Positions 52,511-64,000 of a DNA stretch of 64,000 nt are shown piece by piece. The notes below the pieces were generated by a model. The model was not told the DNA's origin. It saw only the letters and a list, made by a program, of their open reading frames with translations, and did not search any database. Positions within the stretch are counted from its first letter, which is position 1, and every line of letters starts with the position of its first letter. Origin of the DNA: Escherichia coli (GTDB taxonomy: Bacteria > Pseudomonadota > Gammaproteobacteria > Enterobacterales > Enterobacteriaceae); contig CP089930.1 of the NCBI GenBank assembly GCA_021307345.1, positions 1 through 64,000 on the forward strand, written 5' to 3'. The translations under genes were made by a program, and so were the position numbers.

Positions 52511-52539
52511 ACGGGCGGTGGTATTACCGCCCGTTTTTT
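52511..52539 (+). terminator. Terminator of potABCD
   Basis: ACGGGCGGT-GGTATT-ACCGCCCGT with a following run of six Ts, 8 bp after the potD stop. A clear intrinsic terminator. Confidence 0.93.
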
Positions 52540-52559
52540 ATTTAGCAAGGAAGTGACAT

Positions 52560-53021
52560 ATGAGTCAGGACAGTAACGTTTTATCCCGCTCTTTCGTCGG
52601 TATTGGTTTGGTACTGCTCGTTATTTCTGTTGTTATATTTTACAACCAGTTCACCTATACCAAAAATGCGATGCATACCGAAGGGGTCATTGTTGATGCC
52701 GTCTGGTACAACAATCATTCAAACGACGTCGGTGATAATGGTTCCTGGTATCCAGTGGTTGCCTTTCGCCCTACACCAGATTACACGCTAATTTTTAATT
52801 CAAATATTGGTAGTGATTTTTATGAAGATAGCGAAGGTGACAAAGTCAATGTCTATTATCCGCCAGGGCATCCAGAAGAAGCCGAAATAAACAATCCCTG
52901 GGTTAATTTTTTTGAATGGGGCTTTGTTGGCATAGCAGGCATTATTTTCGGTGGTATCGGTCTGATAATCATGGTCCCCTCCTCTAAAAAATCACGCAGG
53001 AACAGGAAGTCCCGCCCATGA
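52560..53021 (+). CDS. ymfA: Inner membrane protein YmfA (DUF3592)
   Basis: A 153-residue protein with two membrane helices (about 10-28 and 121-140) flanking a hydrophilic domain ([13 protein letters not shown]...[20 protein letters not shown]) of DUF3592 type. It matches K-12 YmfA in place and sequence type. Function is unknown. A REP pair follows. Confidence 0.9.
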   Translation: MSQDSNVLSRSFVGIGLVLLVISVVIFYNQFTYTKNAMHTEGVIVDAVWYNNHSNDVGDNGSWYPVVAFRPTPDYTLIFNSNIGSDFYEDSEGDKVNVYYPPGHPEEAEINNPWVNFFEWGFVGIAGIIFGGIGLIIMVPSSKKSRRNRKSRP

Positions 53022-53075
53022 AAAAATTCATACGAGTAAAAGTTAAAAGAGGCCAATAAAGTGCGCGTGTATTAT

Positions 53076-53172
53076 GCCGGATGCGGCGTTAACGCCTTAT
53101 CCGGCCTACAAAACCCGCAAATTCAATTAATTGCGCCCTATCGTAGGCCTGATAAGCGTAGCGCATCAGGCA
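53076..53172. repeat. REP pair (BIME-like) between ymfA and cobB
   Basis: Two palindromic units, GCCGGATGCGGCGTTAACGC... (53076-53109) and an inverted TCGTAGGCCTGATAAGCGTA... (53141-53172), show the typical E. coli REP sequences facing each other in the gap between convergent genes. Confidence 0.9.
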
Positions 53173-53184
53173 ATTACTCCTGAT

Positions 53185-54006
53185 TTATAATCCCTTCAGC
53201 AACTTTTCAACAAACTCTGGCACCACCTGGCTTGCCGGGCCGTAATATTTCTCGGCAAATTCGTTACCAACCTGGCTCGGCTCAAGATTGAGTTCCACGG
53301 TGTGCGCGCCATGCAATTTTGCTTCATGAACAAAACCGGCCGCCGGATAAACATGCCCGGATGTGCCAATGGCAATGAAAATATCCGCCATCGCCAGTGC
53401 CATATAAATTTCATCCATACCAAGCGGCATTTCGCCAAACCACACCACGTGCGGGCGCAGCGGAGCCGGAAACTGGCAGCAATGACATTTATCTTCTGGC
53501 GTAACATCACCAGTCCAGTCGAGAACCTGCCCGCTTTGCGAACAACGTACTTTCAGCAATTCTCCATGCATATGAATCACATTGGTATTGCCTGCGCGTT
53601 CATGCAGGTTATCGATATTCTGCGTCACCAGCAAAAAGCGGTCGCCGAGGGCATCTTGCAGTTTAGCCAGCGCAAGATGCGCGGCGTTAGGCTGTATTTC
53701 TGGCTGCTGTAACTGTCGGCGACGAGCGTTATAAAACGCTTGCACCAGTTCAGGGTCGCGATCAAAGCCCTCTGGCGTCGCAACATCTTCAACACGATGT
53801 TCTTCCCACAGGCCATCTGCGGCGCGAAAGGTACGAATACCTGATTCCGCAGAAATACCAGCCCCTGTCAGTACGAGTACTCTTGGTTTTTCCATTGCTT
53901 CCGACACCACTTTATCTCTGAAAAAAATACGCTGACGTAAACGCTCCCGCAGGCGGCGTTTATTTTTACGAAAACGACTTAACCGATGACCCCGACGCGA
54001 CAGCAT
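53185..54006 (-). CDS. cobB: NAD-dependent protein deacylase CobB (sirtuin)
   Basis: A 273-residue sirtuin that removes acetyl and succinyl groups from lysines. [14 protein letters not shown] and TQNIDNLHE with the catalytic His in HMHGEL are present, and zinc cysteines (RCSQSG, KCHCC). A shorter isoform can start at the Met of [11 protein letters not shown]. The C terminus stops at LLKGL, a few residues earlier than I recall for K-12 (which continues KAGSIA), next to the REP element. Active-site residues are unaffected. Confidence 0.96.
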   Translation of the reverse strand: MLSRRGHRLSRFRKNKRRLRERLRQRIFFRDKVVSEAMEKPRVLVLTGAGISAESGIRTFRAADGLWEEHRVEDVATPEGFDRDPELVQAFYNARRRQLQQPEIQPNAAHLALAKLQDALGDRFLLVTQNIDNLHERAGNTNVIHMHGELLKVRCSQSGQVLDWTGDVTPEDKCHCCQFPAPLRPHVVWFGEMPLGMDEIYMALAMADIFIAIGTSGHVYPAAGFVHEAKLHGAHTVELNLEPSQVGNEFAEKYYGPASQVVPEFVEKLLKGL

Positions 54007-54021
54007 AGCAACCTCTGTTGT

Positions 54022-54933
54022 TTAATCGGTTAGATGTAGGAAGGCAGCTCCACGCATTCCGCCTGCATCACCGTGGCGCGCGCGTTCAATGCGCGGAACA
54101 CGAGCTACAGGTAAGAGATGACGAGGCAGCCTGTCCGCCAGTTGCGTTGTGATTGCCGGGAAATTGGATAAACCACCGCCAATGACCACCAGATCAGGGT
54201 CAATAATGGTCAGGATGTTTCCCAGACAAACCGCTAATAGATCCAGATAACGCTCAACATGCGCCCTTGCCTGCTCATCGCCTTGATCATAAAGCGCAAT
54301 AATTTCGGGAGCCTGCAACGGTTGATGATAATAGTGTTGATACAGCCACGCAAAACCGCGACCAGACAGATAATTTTCAATGCAGCCATGCTGACCACAG
54401 CCGCAGCGGCGTAATGGGAAATCAAGCCCCATCATGGTTAACGCATCGACCGGCAGACGCATATGACCAAACTCGCCGGTAATATAGCTTTTACCCGTCA
54501 CCGCTTTACCGTTAAACACCAGTCCACCGCCAACGCCGGTGCCGAGAATTAACCCCATCACCAGCGGATATTGGGTAAATTCATCATCCCAGGCTTCAGA
54601 AAGGGCAAAACAGTTCGCGTCATTATCAAGTCGCACATCGCGCTCAAGACGTGCGCTCAGGTCGGCACGCAGCGGTTTACCGCTGGCAGCGGGGACATTG
54701 GCGGCATACAGCGTGCCATCTTCTGTTTCCGGCATTCCCGGAATACCGATGCCGACAGAACCTTTACAGCCAAAACGCTGATCGGCTTCGACGACCAGCT
54801 CGCACACTGCATCTAAAAATGCGTCATAGCTGTCACGCGGTGTCGGCACCCGCTTTTCCCACTGCAACTGCCGACTGCTATCAAATACGCCAAGCGCAAT
54901 TTTTGTTCCACCAATATCAAACCCGTAATACAT
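54022..54933 (-). CDS. nagK: N-acetylglucosamine kinase NagK
   Basis: A 303-residue ROK-family kinase phosphorylating GlcNAc from cell-wall recycling. The phosphate-binding motif [12 protein letters not shown] and the zinc motif [16 protein letters not shown] are present. The start at 54933 gives MYYGFDIGG; upstream frame extends into lolE. It is 28 bp downstream of lolE. Confidence 0.97.
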   Translation of the reverse strand: MYYGFDIGGTKIALGVFDSSRQLQWEKRVPTPRDSYDAFLDAVCELVVEADQRFGCKGSVGIGIPGMPETEDGTLYAANVPAASGKPLRADLSARLERDVRLDNDANCFALSEAWDDEFTQYPLVMGLILGTGVGGGLVFNGKAVTGKSYITGEFGHMRLPVDALTMMGLDFPLRRCGCGQHGCIENYLSGRGFAWLYQHYYHQPLQAPEIIALYDQGDEQARAHVERYLDLLAVCLGNILTIIDPDLVVIGGGLSNFPAITTQLADRLPRHLLPVARVPRIERARHGDAGGMRGAAFLHLTD

Positions 54934-54961
54934 TGCCGCTCCTTGTTTTAATGTACTGCCT

Positions 54962-58219
<3,258 letters not shown>

Positions 58220-58362
58220 CTAAATTGCCATATTTTACCAGCAGGCTTGCAGCCTGATCTTAATCTGAAAAATCATCTAATACAGACAGATACCCATTAC
58301 ACCTCGGTTAATAACCAGCAGGATCAGTTGTTGGTAAATTAATAAAAGAGCGTGTTCTTCTG

Positions 58363-59433
58363 ATGAAACAAAAAGAACTATGGATTAACCAGATCAAAGG
58401 GTTATGCATCTGTCTGGTGGTGGTTTATCACTCGGTCATTACCTTTTATCCGCATATGACCACTTTTCAGCATCCGTTATCGGAAGTCCTGAGCAAATGC
58501 TGGATCTATTTCAATCTTTACCTTGCGCCCTTCCGTATGCCGGTTTTTTTCTTTATCTCCGGCTATTTGATTCGCCGCTATATCGACAGTGTGCCGTGGG
58601 GAAATTGTCTCGATAAACGGATCTGGAGCATCTTCTGGGTGCTGGCGCTGTGGGGTATCGTCCAGTGGCTGGCGCTGAGCGCACTGAATCAGTGGCTGGC
58701 ACCTGAGCGCGATTACAGCAATGCCTCAAATGCTGCTTATGCCGATTCCACCGGTGAGTTCCTGCACGGGATGATCACCGCCAGCACCAGCTTGTGGTAT
58801 CTGTATGCTTTAATTGTCTATTTCGTGGTGTGTAAAATTTTTAACCGCCAGGCGCTGCCATTATTCGCCCTGTTTGTACTGATGAGTGTGGCTGTTAATT
58901 TCGTTCCCACGCCGTGGTGGGGAATGAACAGTGTGATCCGCAATTTGCCTTATTACAGCCTTGGCGCTTGGTTTGGCGCAACATTAATGACCTGTGTTAA
59001 AGAAGTACCGTTGCGCCGCCATCTGCTGATGTCTTCGCTGCTGGCCGTTCTGGCGGTCAGTGCCTGGTTGTTTAACGTGTCGCTACTCCTGTCGCTGGTA
59101 TCGATTGTGGTGATCATGAAGCTGTTTTATCAGTACGAGCAGCGTTTCGGTATGCGCTCCTCCAGCCTGCTGAATGTGATTGGTTCCAACACCATTGCCA
59201 TCTACACCACCCATCGCATTCTGGTAGAGATATTCAGCTTGAGTCTGATTCCGCAAATGAACGCGGCGCGCTGGTCGCCGCAACTCGAACTGACGCTCCT
59301 GCTGGTTTACCCCTTTGTCAGTTTGTTGATTTGTACTGTTGCTGGCTTGTTGGTACGCAAAATTTCACAACGCGCATTCAGCGATCTGTTGTTCTCCCCG
59401 CCTTCTCTGCCTACAACCAGTTACTCTCGCTAA
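58363..59433 (+). CDS. ycfT: Acyltransferase-3-family membrane protein YcfT
   Basis: A 356-residue inner membrane protein with about ten helices. VVYHSVITFYPHM near the N terminus holds the conserved His of acyltransferase-3 enzymes, and RMPVFFFISGYL is also typical. Such proteins modify glycans or lipids. The substrate of YcfT is not established. It is divergent from lolCDE. Confidence 0.93.
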   Translation: MKQKELWINQIKGLCICLVVVYHSVITFYPHMTTFQHPLSEVLSKCWIYFNLYLAPFRMPVFFFISGYLIRRYIDSVPWGNCLDKRIWSIFWVLALWGIVQWLALSALNQWLAPERDYSNASNAAYADSTGEFLHGMITASTSLWYLYALIVYFVVCKIFNRQALPLFALFVLMSVAVNFVPTPWWGMNSVIRNLPYYSLGAWFGATLMTCVKEVPLRRHLLMSSLLAVLAVSAWLFNVSLLLSLVSIVVIMKLFYQYEQRFGMRSSSLLNVIGSNTIAIYTTHRILVEIFSLSLIPQMNAARWSPQLELTLLLVYPFVSLLICTVAGLLVRKISQRAFSDLLFSPPSLPTTSYSR

Positions 59434-59436
59434 GCC

Positions 59437-59456
59437 ATCGCCCCAGCCGGGGCGAT
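59437..59456 (+). terminator. Hairpin after ycfT
   Basis: ATCGCCCC-AGCC-GGGGCGAT is a perfect 8-bp stem 3 bp after the ycfT stop, followed by tcaattt. A likely terminator before mfd. Confidence 0.8.
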
Positions 59457-59560
59457 TCAATTTGCTAAACCATGTCGATTCCGGATAATGAACAGCATTG
59501 CTTATCAGAGATATGCCCCCATATGTTGAGGCATATCCTAACGAGAATCTGACAACCGTT

Positions 59561-62500
59561 ATGCCTGAACAATATCGTTATACGCTGCCCGTCAAAGCGG
59601 GTGAACAGCGTCTGCTGGGCGAGTTAACCGGCGCTGCCTGTGCGACGCTGGTAGCGGAAATTGCCGAACGTCACGCCGGACCGGTGGTGCTCATCGCACC
59701 AGATATGCAAAATGCTCTGCGTTTGCATGATGAAATCAGCCAGTTCACCGACCAGATGGTGATGAATCTGGCGGACTGGGAAACCCTCCCTTACGACAGT
59801 TTTTCGCCTCATCAGGATATTATCTCCTCGCGTCTTTCCACCCTTTACCAGTTACCAACAATGCAGCGTGGTGTACTGATTGTTCCGGTGAATACGCTTA
59901 TGCAGCGCGTTTGCCCGCACAGTTTTCTCCACGGCCATGCGCTGGTGATGAAAAAAGGTCAGCGCCTGTCACGAGATGCATTGCGTACCCAACTGGACAG
60001 CGCCGGTTATCGTCATGTTGACCAAGTGATGGAGCACGGCGAATACGCCACGCGCGGCGCGTTGCTGGATCTCTTCCCGATGGGGAGTGAGCTACCTTAT
60101 CGTCTTGATTTCTTTGATGATGAAATCGACAGCCTGCGGGTGTTTGATGTCGATAGCCAGCGCACGCTGGAGGAAGTAGAAGCGATCAATCTGCTGCCCG
60201 CCCACGAATTTCCGACCGATAAAGCGGCAATTGAACTGTTCCGCAGCCAGTGGCGCGATACCTTCGAAGTAAAACGCGATCCAGAACATATTTATCAACA
60301 AGTGAGCAAAGGCACATTGCCTGCCGGGATCGAGTACTGGCAACCGCTGTTCTTCAGCGAACCGTTGCCGCCACTGTTCAGTTATTTCCCTGCAAATACA
60401 CTGCTGGTGAATACTGGCGATCTGGAAAACAGTGCCGAACGTTTCCAGGCTGACACGCTGGCGCGTTTTGAGAATCGCGGCGTCGATCCGATGCGTCCAC
60501 TACTGCCGCCACAATCGCTCTGGCTGCGGGTCGATGAACTGTTCTCAGAGCTGAAAAACTGGCCGCGTGTACAGCTAAAAAATGAACATTTACCGACAAA
60601 AGCAGCGAATGCCAATTTAGGCTTTCAGAAACTGCCAGACCTTGCCGTTCAGGCGCAGCAAAAAGCCCCGCTGGATGCGCTGCGTAAATTTCTTGAATCT
60701 TTCGACGGCCCGGTGGTGTTCTCGGTAGAAAGTGAAGGTCGCCGTGAAGCACTCGGTGAACTGCTCGCCCGTATTAAAATTGCTCCGCAACGCATTATGC
60801 GCCTCGATGAGGCCAGCGACCGTGGGCGTTATCTGATGATTGGCGCTGCCGAACATGGTTTTGTCGATACGGTGCGTAATCTGGCACTGATTTGCGAAAG
60901 CGATCTGCTCGGTGAACGCGTTGCCCGTCGTCGTCAGGATTCTCGCCGCGCCATCAACCCCGATACACTGATCCGCAACCTCGCGGAACTGCATATTGGT
61001 CAGCCGGTGGTGCATCTGGAGCACGGTGTCGGGCGCTATGCCGGAATGACCACGCTGGAAGCTGGCGGCATTACCGGCGAGTATCTGATGCTCACCTATG
61101 CCAACGACGCCAAACTGTATGTTCCGGTGTCGTCGCTGCATCTGATTAGCCGTTACGCGGGTGGTGCAGAAGAAAATGCCCCGCTGCATAAACTTGGCGG
61201 CGATGCGTGGTCACGCGCTCGGCAGAAAGCGGCAGAAAAAGTGCGTGATGTGGCGGCGGAATTGCTGGATATCTACGCTCAACGCGCCGCCAAAGAGGGG
61301 TTCGCGTTTAAACACGATCGTGAGCAATATCAATTGTTCTGCGACAGCTTCCCGTTCGAAACCACGCCGGATCAGGCGCAGGCCATTAATGCGGTGCTTA
61401 GCGACATGTGTCAGCCGCTGGCAATGGATCGTCTGGTGTGCGGCGATGTTGGCTTTGGTAAAACAGAAGTAGCGATGCGCGCCGCTTTCCTGGCGGTAGA
61501 GAACCACAAGCAGGTGGCGGTGCTGGTGCCAACAACTCTGCTCGCGCAGCAGCATTACGACAACTTTCGCGACCGTTTCGCCAACTGGCCGGTACGCATC
61601 GAAATGATCTCCCGTTTCCGCAGCGCCAAAGAGCAGACGCAAATCCTTACGGAAGTGGCGGAAGGGAAAATCGATATTCTGATCGGTACGCACAAACTGC
61701 TGCAAAGTGACGTCAAGTTTAAAGATTTAGGCCTGCTGATTGTCGATGAAGAACACCGCTTCGGGGTGCGTCATAAAGAGCGCATTAAAGCGATGCGCGC
61801 GAACGTGGATATTCTGACACTTACCGCAACGCCGATCCCACGAACGCTGAATATGGCGATGAGCGGAATGCGCGATCTGTCGATTATCGCCACGCCGCCC
61901 GCTCGTCGTCTGGCAGTTAAAACCTTTGTCCGTGAGTATGACAGTCTGGTGGTCAGAGAGGCTGTCCTGCGTGAAATTCTGCGCGGGGGACAGGTTTATT
62001 ATCTCTACAATGATGTGGAAAACATCCAGAAAGCCGCCGAACGGCTGGCAGAACTGGTGCCAGAAGCGCGGATCGCCATCGGTCACGGGCAGATGCGTGA
62101 GCGCGAACTGGAACGGGTGATGAATGATTTCCATCATCAGCGTTTTAACGTGCTGGTTTGTACCACAATTATCGAAACCGGGATCGACATCCCTACCGCC
62201 AACACCATTATTATTGAACGCGCAGATCACTTCGGTCTGGCGCAGCTGCACCAGTTGCGCGGCCGCGTCGGACGTTCGCATCACCAGGCATATGCATGGC
62301 TGCTGACGCCGCACCCGAAAGCGATGACTACCGATGCGCAAAAACGTCTCGAAGCGATTGCTTCTCTGGAAGACCTTGGCGCGGGCTTTGCGCTGGCAAC
62401 GCACGATCTGGAGATTCGCGGCGCCGGTGAACTGCTCGGCGAAGAACAAAGTGGCTCGATGGAAACTATCGGTTTCTCGCTTTATATGGAGTTGCTGGAA

Positions 62501-63007
62501 AATGCCGTCGATGCACTGAAAGCCGGACGCGAGCCGTCGCTCGAAGATCTCACCAGCCAGCAAACGGAAGTCGAACTGCGGATGCCGTCGCTGTTGCCGG
62601 ATGACTTCATTCCTGATGTAAATACCCGTCTGTCGTTCTATAAACGTATTGCCAGCGCCAAAACGGAAAGCGAGCTGGAAGAGATCAAAGTCGAACTTAT
62701 CGATCGCTTCGGCCTGCTGCCGGATCCGGCGCGAACCCTACTGGATATTGCCCGTCTGCGCCAGCAAGCGCAGAAGCTGGGGATCAGGAAGCTGGAAGGG
62801 AACGAGAAAGGCGGTGTGATCGAATTTGCTGAGAAGAATCACGTGAATCCTGCCTGGCTGATTGGTTTGCTGCAAAAACAGCCGCAGCATTACCGCCTTG
62901 ATGGCCCGACGCGCCTGAAGTTTATTCAGGATTTGAGCGAGCGGAAAACGCGAATCGAATGGGTGCGCCAGTTTATGCGTGAACTGGAAGAGAACGCGAT
63001 CGCTTAA
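59561..63007 (+). CDS. mfd: Transcription-repair coupling factor Mfd
   Basis: A 1148-residue translocase that removes stalled RNA polymerase and recruits UvrA. A UvrB-like N-terminal region is followed by the RNA polymerase-interacting domain (about 475-545), RecG-like translocase motifs (Walker A GDVGFGKTEVAMR, DEEH box VDEEHRFG, and GRVGRSHHQAYAW), and the C-terminal TRCF domain. The start at 59561 (MPEQYRYTLPVK) matches the family; a frame open from 59498 is not supported. Confidence 0.97.
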   Translation: MPEQYRYTLPVKAGEQRLLGELTGAACATLVAEIAERHAGPVVLIAPDMQNALRLHDEISQFTDQMVMNLADWETLPYDSFSPHQDIISSRLSTLYQLPTMQRGVLIVPVNTLMQRVCPHSFLHGHALVMKKGQRLSRDALRTQLDSAGYRHVDQVMEHGEYATRGALLDLFPMGSELPYRLDFFDDEIDSLRVFDVDSQRTLEEVEAINLLPAHEFPTDKAAIELFRSQWRDTFEVKRDPEHIYQQVSKGTLPAGIEYWQPLFFSEPLPPLFSYFPANTLLVNTGDLENSAERFQADTLARFENRGVDPMRPLLPPQSLWLRVDELFSELKNWPRVQLKNEHLPTKAANANLGFQKLPDLAVQAQQKAPLDALRKFLESFDGPVVFSVESEGRREALGELLARIKIAPQRIMRLDEASDRGRYLMIGAAEHGFVDTVRNLALICESDLLGERVARRRQDSRRAINPDTLIRNLAELHIGQPVVHLEHGVGRYAGMTTLEAGGITGEYLMLTYANDAKLYVPVSSLHLISRYAGGAEENAPLHKLGGDAWSRARQKAAEKVRDVAAELLDIYAQRAAKEGFAFKHDREQYQLFCDSFPFETTPDQAQAINAVLSDMCQPLAMDRLVCGDVGFGKTEVAMRAAFLAVENHKQVAVLVPTTLLAQQHYDNFRDRFANWPVRIEMISRFRSAKEQTQILTEVAEGKIDILIGTHKLLQSDVKFKDLGLLIVDEEHRFGVRHKERIKAMRANVDILTLTATPIPRTLNMAMSGMRDLSIIATPPARRLAVKTFVREYDSLVVREAVLREILRGGQVYYLYNDVENIQKAAERLAELVPEARIAIGHGQMRERELERVMNDFHHQRFNVLVCTTIIETGIDIPTANTIIIERADHFGLAQLHQLRGRVGRSHHQAYAWLLTPHPKAMTTDAQKRLEAIASLEDLGAGFALATHDLEIRGAGELLGEEQSGSMETIGFSLYMELLENAVDALKAGREPSLEDLTSQQTEVELRMPSLLPDDFIPDVNTRLSFYKRIASAKTESELEEIKVELIDRFGLLPDPARTLLDIARLRQQAQKLGIRKLEGNEKGGVIEFAEKNHVNPAWLIGLLQKQPQHYRLDGPTRLKFIQDLSERKTRIEWVRQFMRELEENAIA

Positions 63008-63016
63008 TGGTAAATT

Positions 63017-63036
63017 GGGGGCGTTTCTTCGCCCCC
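63017..63036 (+). terminator. Hairpin after mfd
   Basis: GGGGGCG-TTTCTT-CGCCCCC is a perfect 7-bp stem 9 bp past the mfd stop; the following bases (atcccc) lack a T-run, so termination may be weak. Confidence 0.65.
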
Positions 63037-63150
63037 ATCCCCAACATTTACAAATTCTTTGCACTTCCCTGCACTATCCGACACTGTCACCATCCATAAT
63101 TCAGACTTATCTTTTTATTACAATAACCTTATATTTATTATGGACTTTTG

Positions 63151-64000
63151 GTGATGATCAAAACGCGTTTTTCTCGCTGGCTAACGTTTTTTACGTTCGC
63201 CGCTGCCGTGGCGCTGACGCTACCGGCAAAAGCCAACACCTGGCCGCTGCCGCCTGCGGGCAGTCGTCTGGTGGGCGAAAACAAATTTCATGTGGTGGAA
63301 AATGACGGCGGTTCGCTGGAAGCGATCGCCAAAAAATATAACGTCGGTTTCCTCGCTCTGTTACAGGCTAATCCCGGCATTGATCCGTATGTACCGCGCG
63401 CAGGCAGTGTGTTAACCATTCCATTGCAAACTTTACTGCCAGACGCGCCGCGTGAAGGCATTGTGATCAACATTGCGGAGTTGCGTCTCTATTACTACCC
63501 ACCGGGCAAAAATTCAGTGACCGTGTACCCCATCGGCATTGGTCAGTTGGGGGGTGACACGCTGACGCCGACAATGGTGACTACCGTTTCGGACAAGCGT
63601 GCAAACCCAACCTGGACGCCGACTGCAAACATCCGCGCCCGTTATAAAGCCCAGGGGATTGAGCTTCCACCAGTCGTTCCGGCAGGACCGGATAACCCCA
63701 TGGGCCATCATGCGATTCGTCTGGCGGCCTATGGCGGTGTCTATTTGCTTCACGGTACGAACGCCGATTTCGGTATTGGTATGCGGGTAAGTTCTGGCTG
63801 TATTCGTCTGCGTGATGACGATATCAAAACACTTTTCAGCCAGGTCAGCCCCGGCACCAAAGTGAACATTATCAACACGCCGATTAAAGTCTCCGCCGAA
63901 CCAAACGGCGCACGTCTGGTGGAAGTGCACCAGCCGCTGTCAGAGAAGATAGATGACGATCCGCAATTGTTGCCGATTACGCTCAACAGTGCGATGCAGG
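63151..64000 (+). CDS. ldtC: L,D-transpeptidase LdtC, 3' end cut by window edge
   Basis: The frame opens at GTG 63151 or ATG 63154 (MMIKTRFSRWLTFF), and about 283 of roughly 320 residues are visible. The signal peptide ends near LPAKA/NTWPLP. A LysM-like segment (residues about 45-90) binds peptidoglycan. The YkuD catalytic domain follows, with the His in LLHGTNADF and the catalytic Cys in SSGCIRL. It anchors Braun's lipoprotein to peptidoglycan. Formerly ycfS. Confidence 0.95.
   Translation, partial: MMIKTRFSRWLTFFTFAAAVALTLPAKANTWPLPPAGSRLVGENKFHVVENDGGSLEAIAKKYNVGFLALLQANPGIDPYVPRAGSVLTIPLQTLLPDAPREGIVINIAELRLYYYPPGKNSVTVYPIGIGQLGGDTLTPTMVTTVSDKRANPTWTPTANIRARYKAQGIELPPVVPAGPDNPMGHHAIRLAAYGGVYLLHGTNADFGIGMRVSSGCIRLRDDDIKTLFSQVSPGTKVNIINTPIKVSAEPNGARLVEVHQPLSEKIDDDPQLLPITLNSAMQ

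Overview
The window is enterobacterial chromosome, almost certainly Escherichia coli. Roughly the right 26 kb (37.9-64.0 kb) has the same gene order as E. coli K-12: icd, rluE, nudJ, mnmA, hflD, purB, phoPQ, roxA, pepT, potABCD, ymfA, cobB, nagK, lolEDC, ycfT, mfd, ldtC. The proteins look nearly identical to K-12 as I remember them, and REP-type palindromes lie in the usual intergenic spots. The left 37.8 kb is one lambdoid prophage integrated at the 3' end of icd, the site used by phage 21 and e14. Its far end, with the rest of the tail genes and the other att site, lies beyond position 1.

The prophage is a mosaic with no disrupted essential module that I can see. From left to right: (1) tail and head genes on the minus strand (K partial, L, M, H, G/T, V, U, Z, FII, FI, E, D, C/Nu3, B, W, A, Nu1; 1-14.4 kb) with lambda-length products, then a lambda-type cos region (14.4-14.6 kb). 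(2) Two plus-strand accessory genes preceded by a perfect Fur-like palindrome and a perfect FNR-type palindrome. (3) A GIY-YIG family gene and a phage 21/DLP12-type lysis cassette (pinholin, SAR endolysin, Rz/Rz1; 16.0-17.9 kb). (4) A cargo block between S and Q: an AppY/GadX-like AraC regulator, a TudS(DUF523)-DUF1722 fusion and a Blc-like lipocalin (18.1-20.8 kb). This is the slot that carries stx in Shiga-toxin phages. (5) A DLP12-like nin region with Q, ylcG, rusA, ybcO, ninE and ybcN, interrupted after ren by the ybcM-ybcL-ybcK-emrE cassette (21-27 kb). (6) ren, P and a hybrid O with internal iterons (27.1-29.0 kb). (7) An immunity region with YdaT-type, YdaS/Cro-type and CI-type regulators. 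(8) In the position of lambda rexAB, a two-gene GNAT plus ASCH/PUA-like module that I do not recognise as a described system. (9) A pL operon with a structured leader, gam-bet-exo, a DNA adenine methyltransferase, small ORFs, xis and int.

The most informative sequence signals are in the immunity region. Five related 16-bp operators occur as three in OR and two in OL. Within each cluster they are spaced exactly 25 bp, and they overlie good sigma70 promoters. These fix pR and pL, place the GNAT/ASCH pair inside the repressor transcription unit, and show that the pL transcript starts upstream of a strongly structured 250-nt leader. I found no recognisable N or cIII gene. Comparisons with lambda, DLP12, phage 21 and K-12 rest on remembered family sequences, not on searches.
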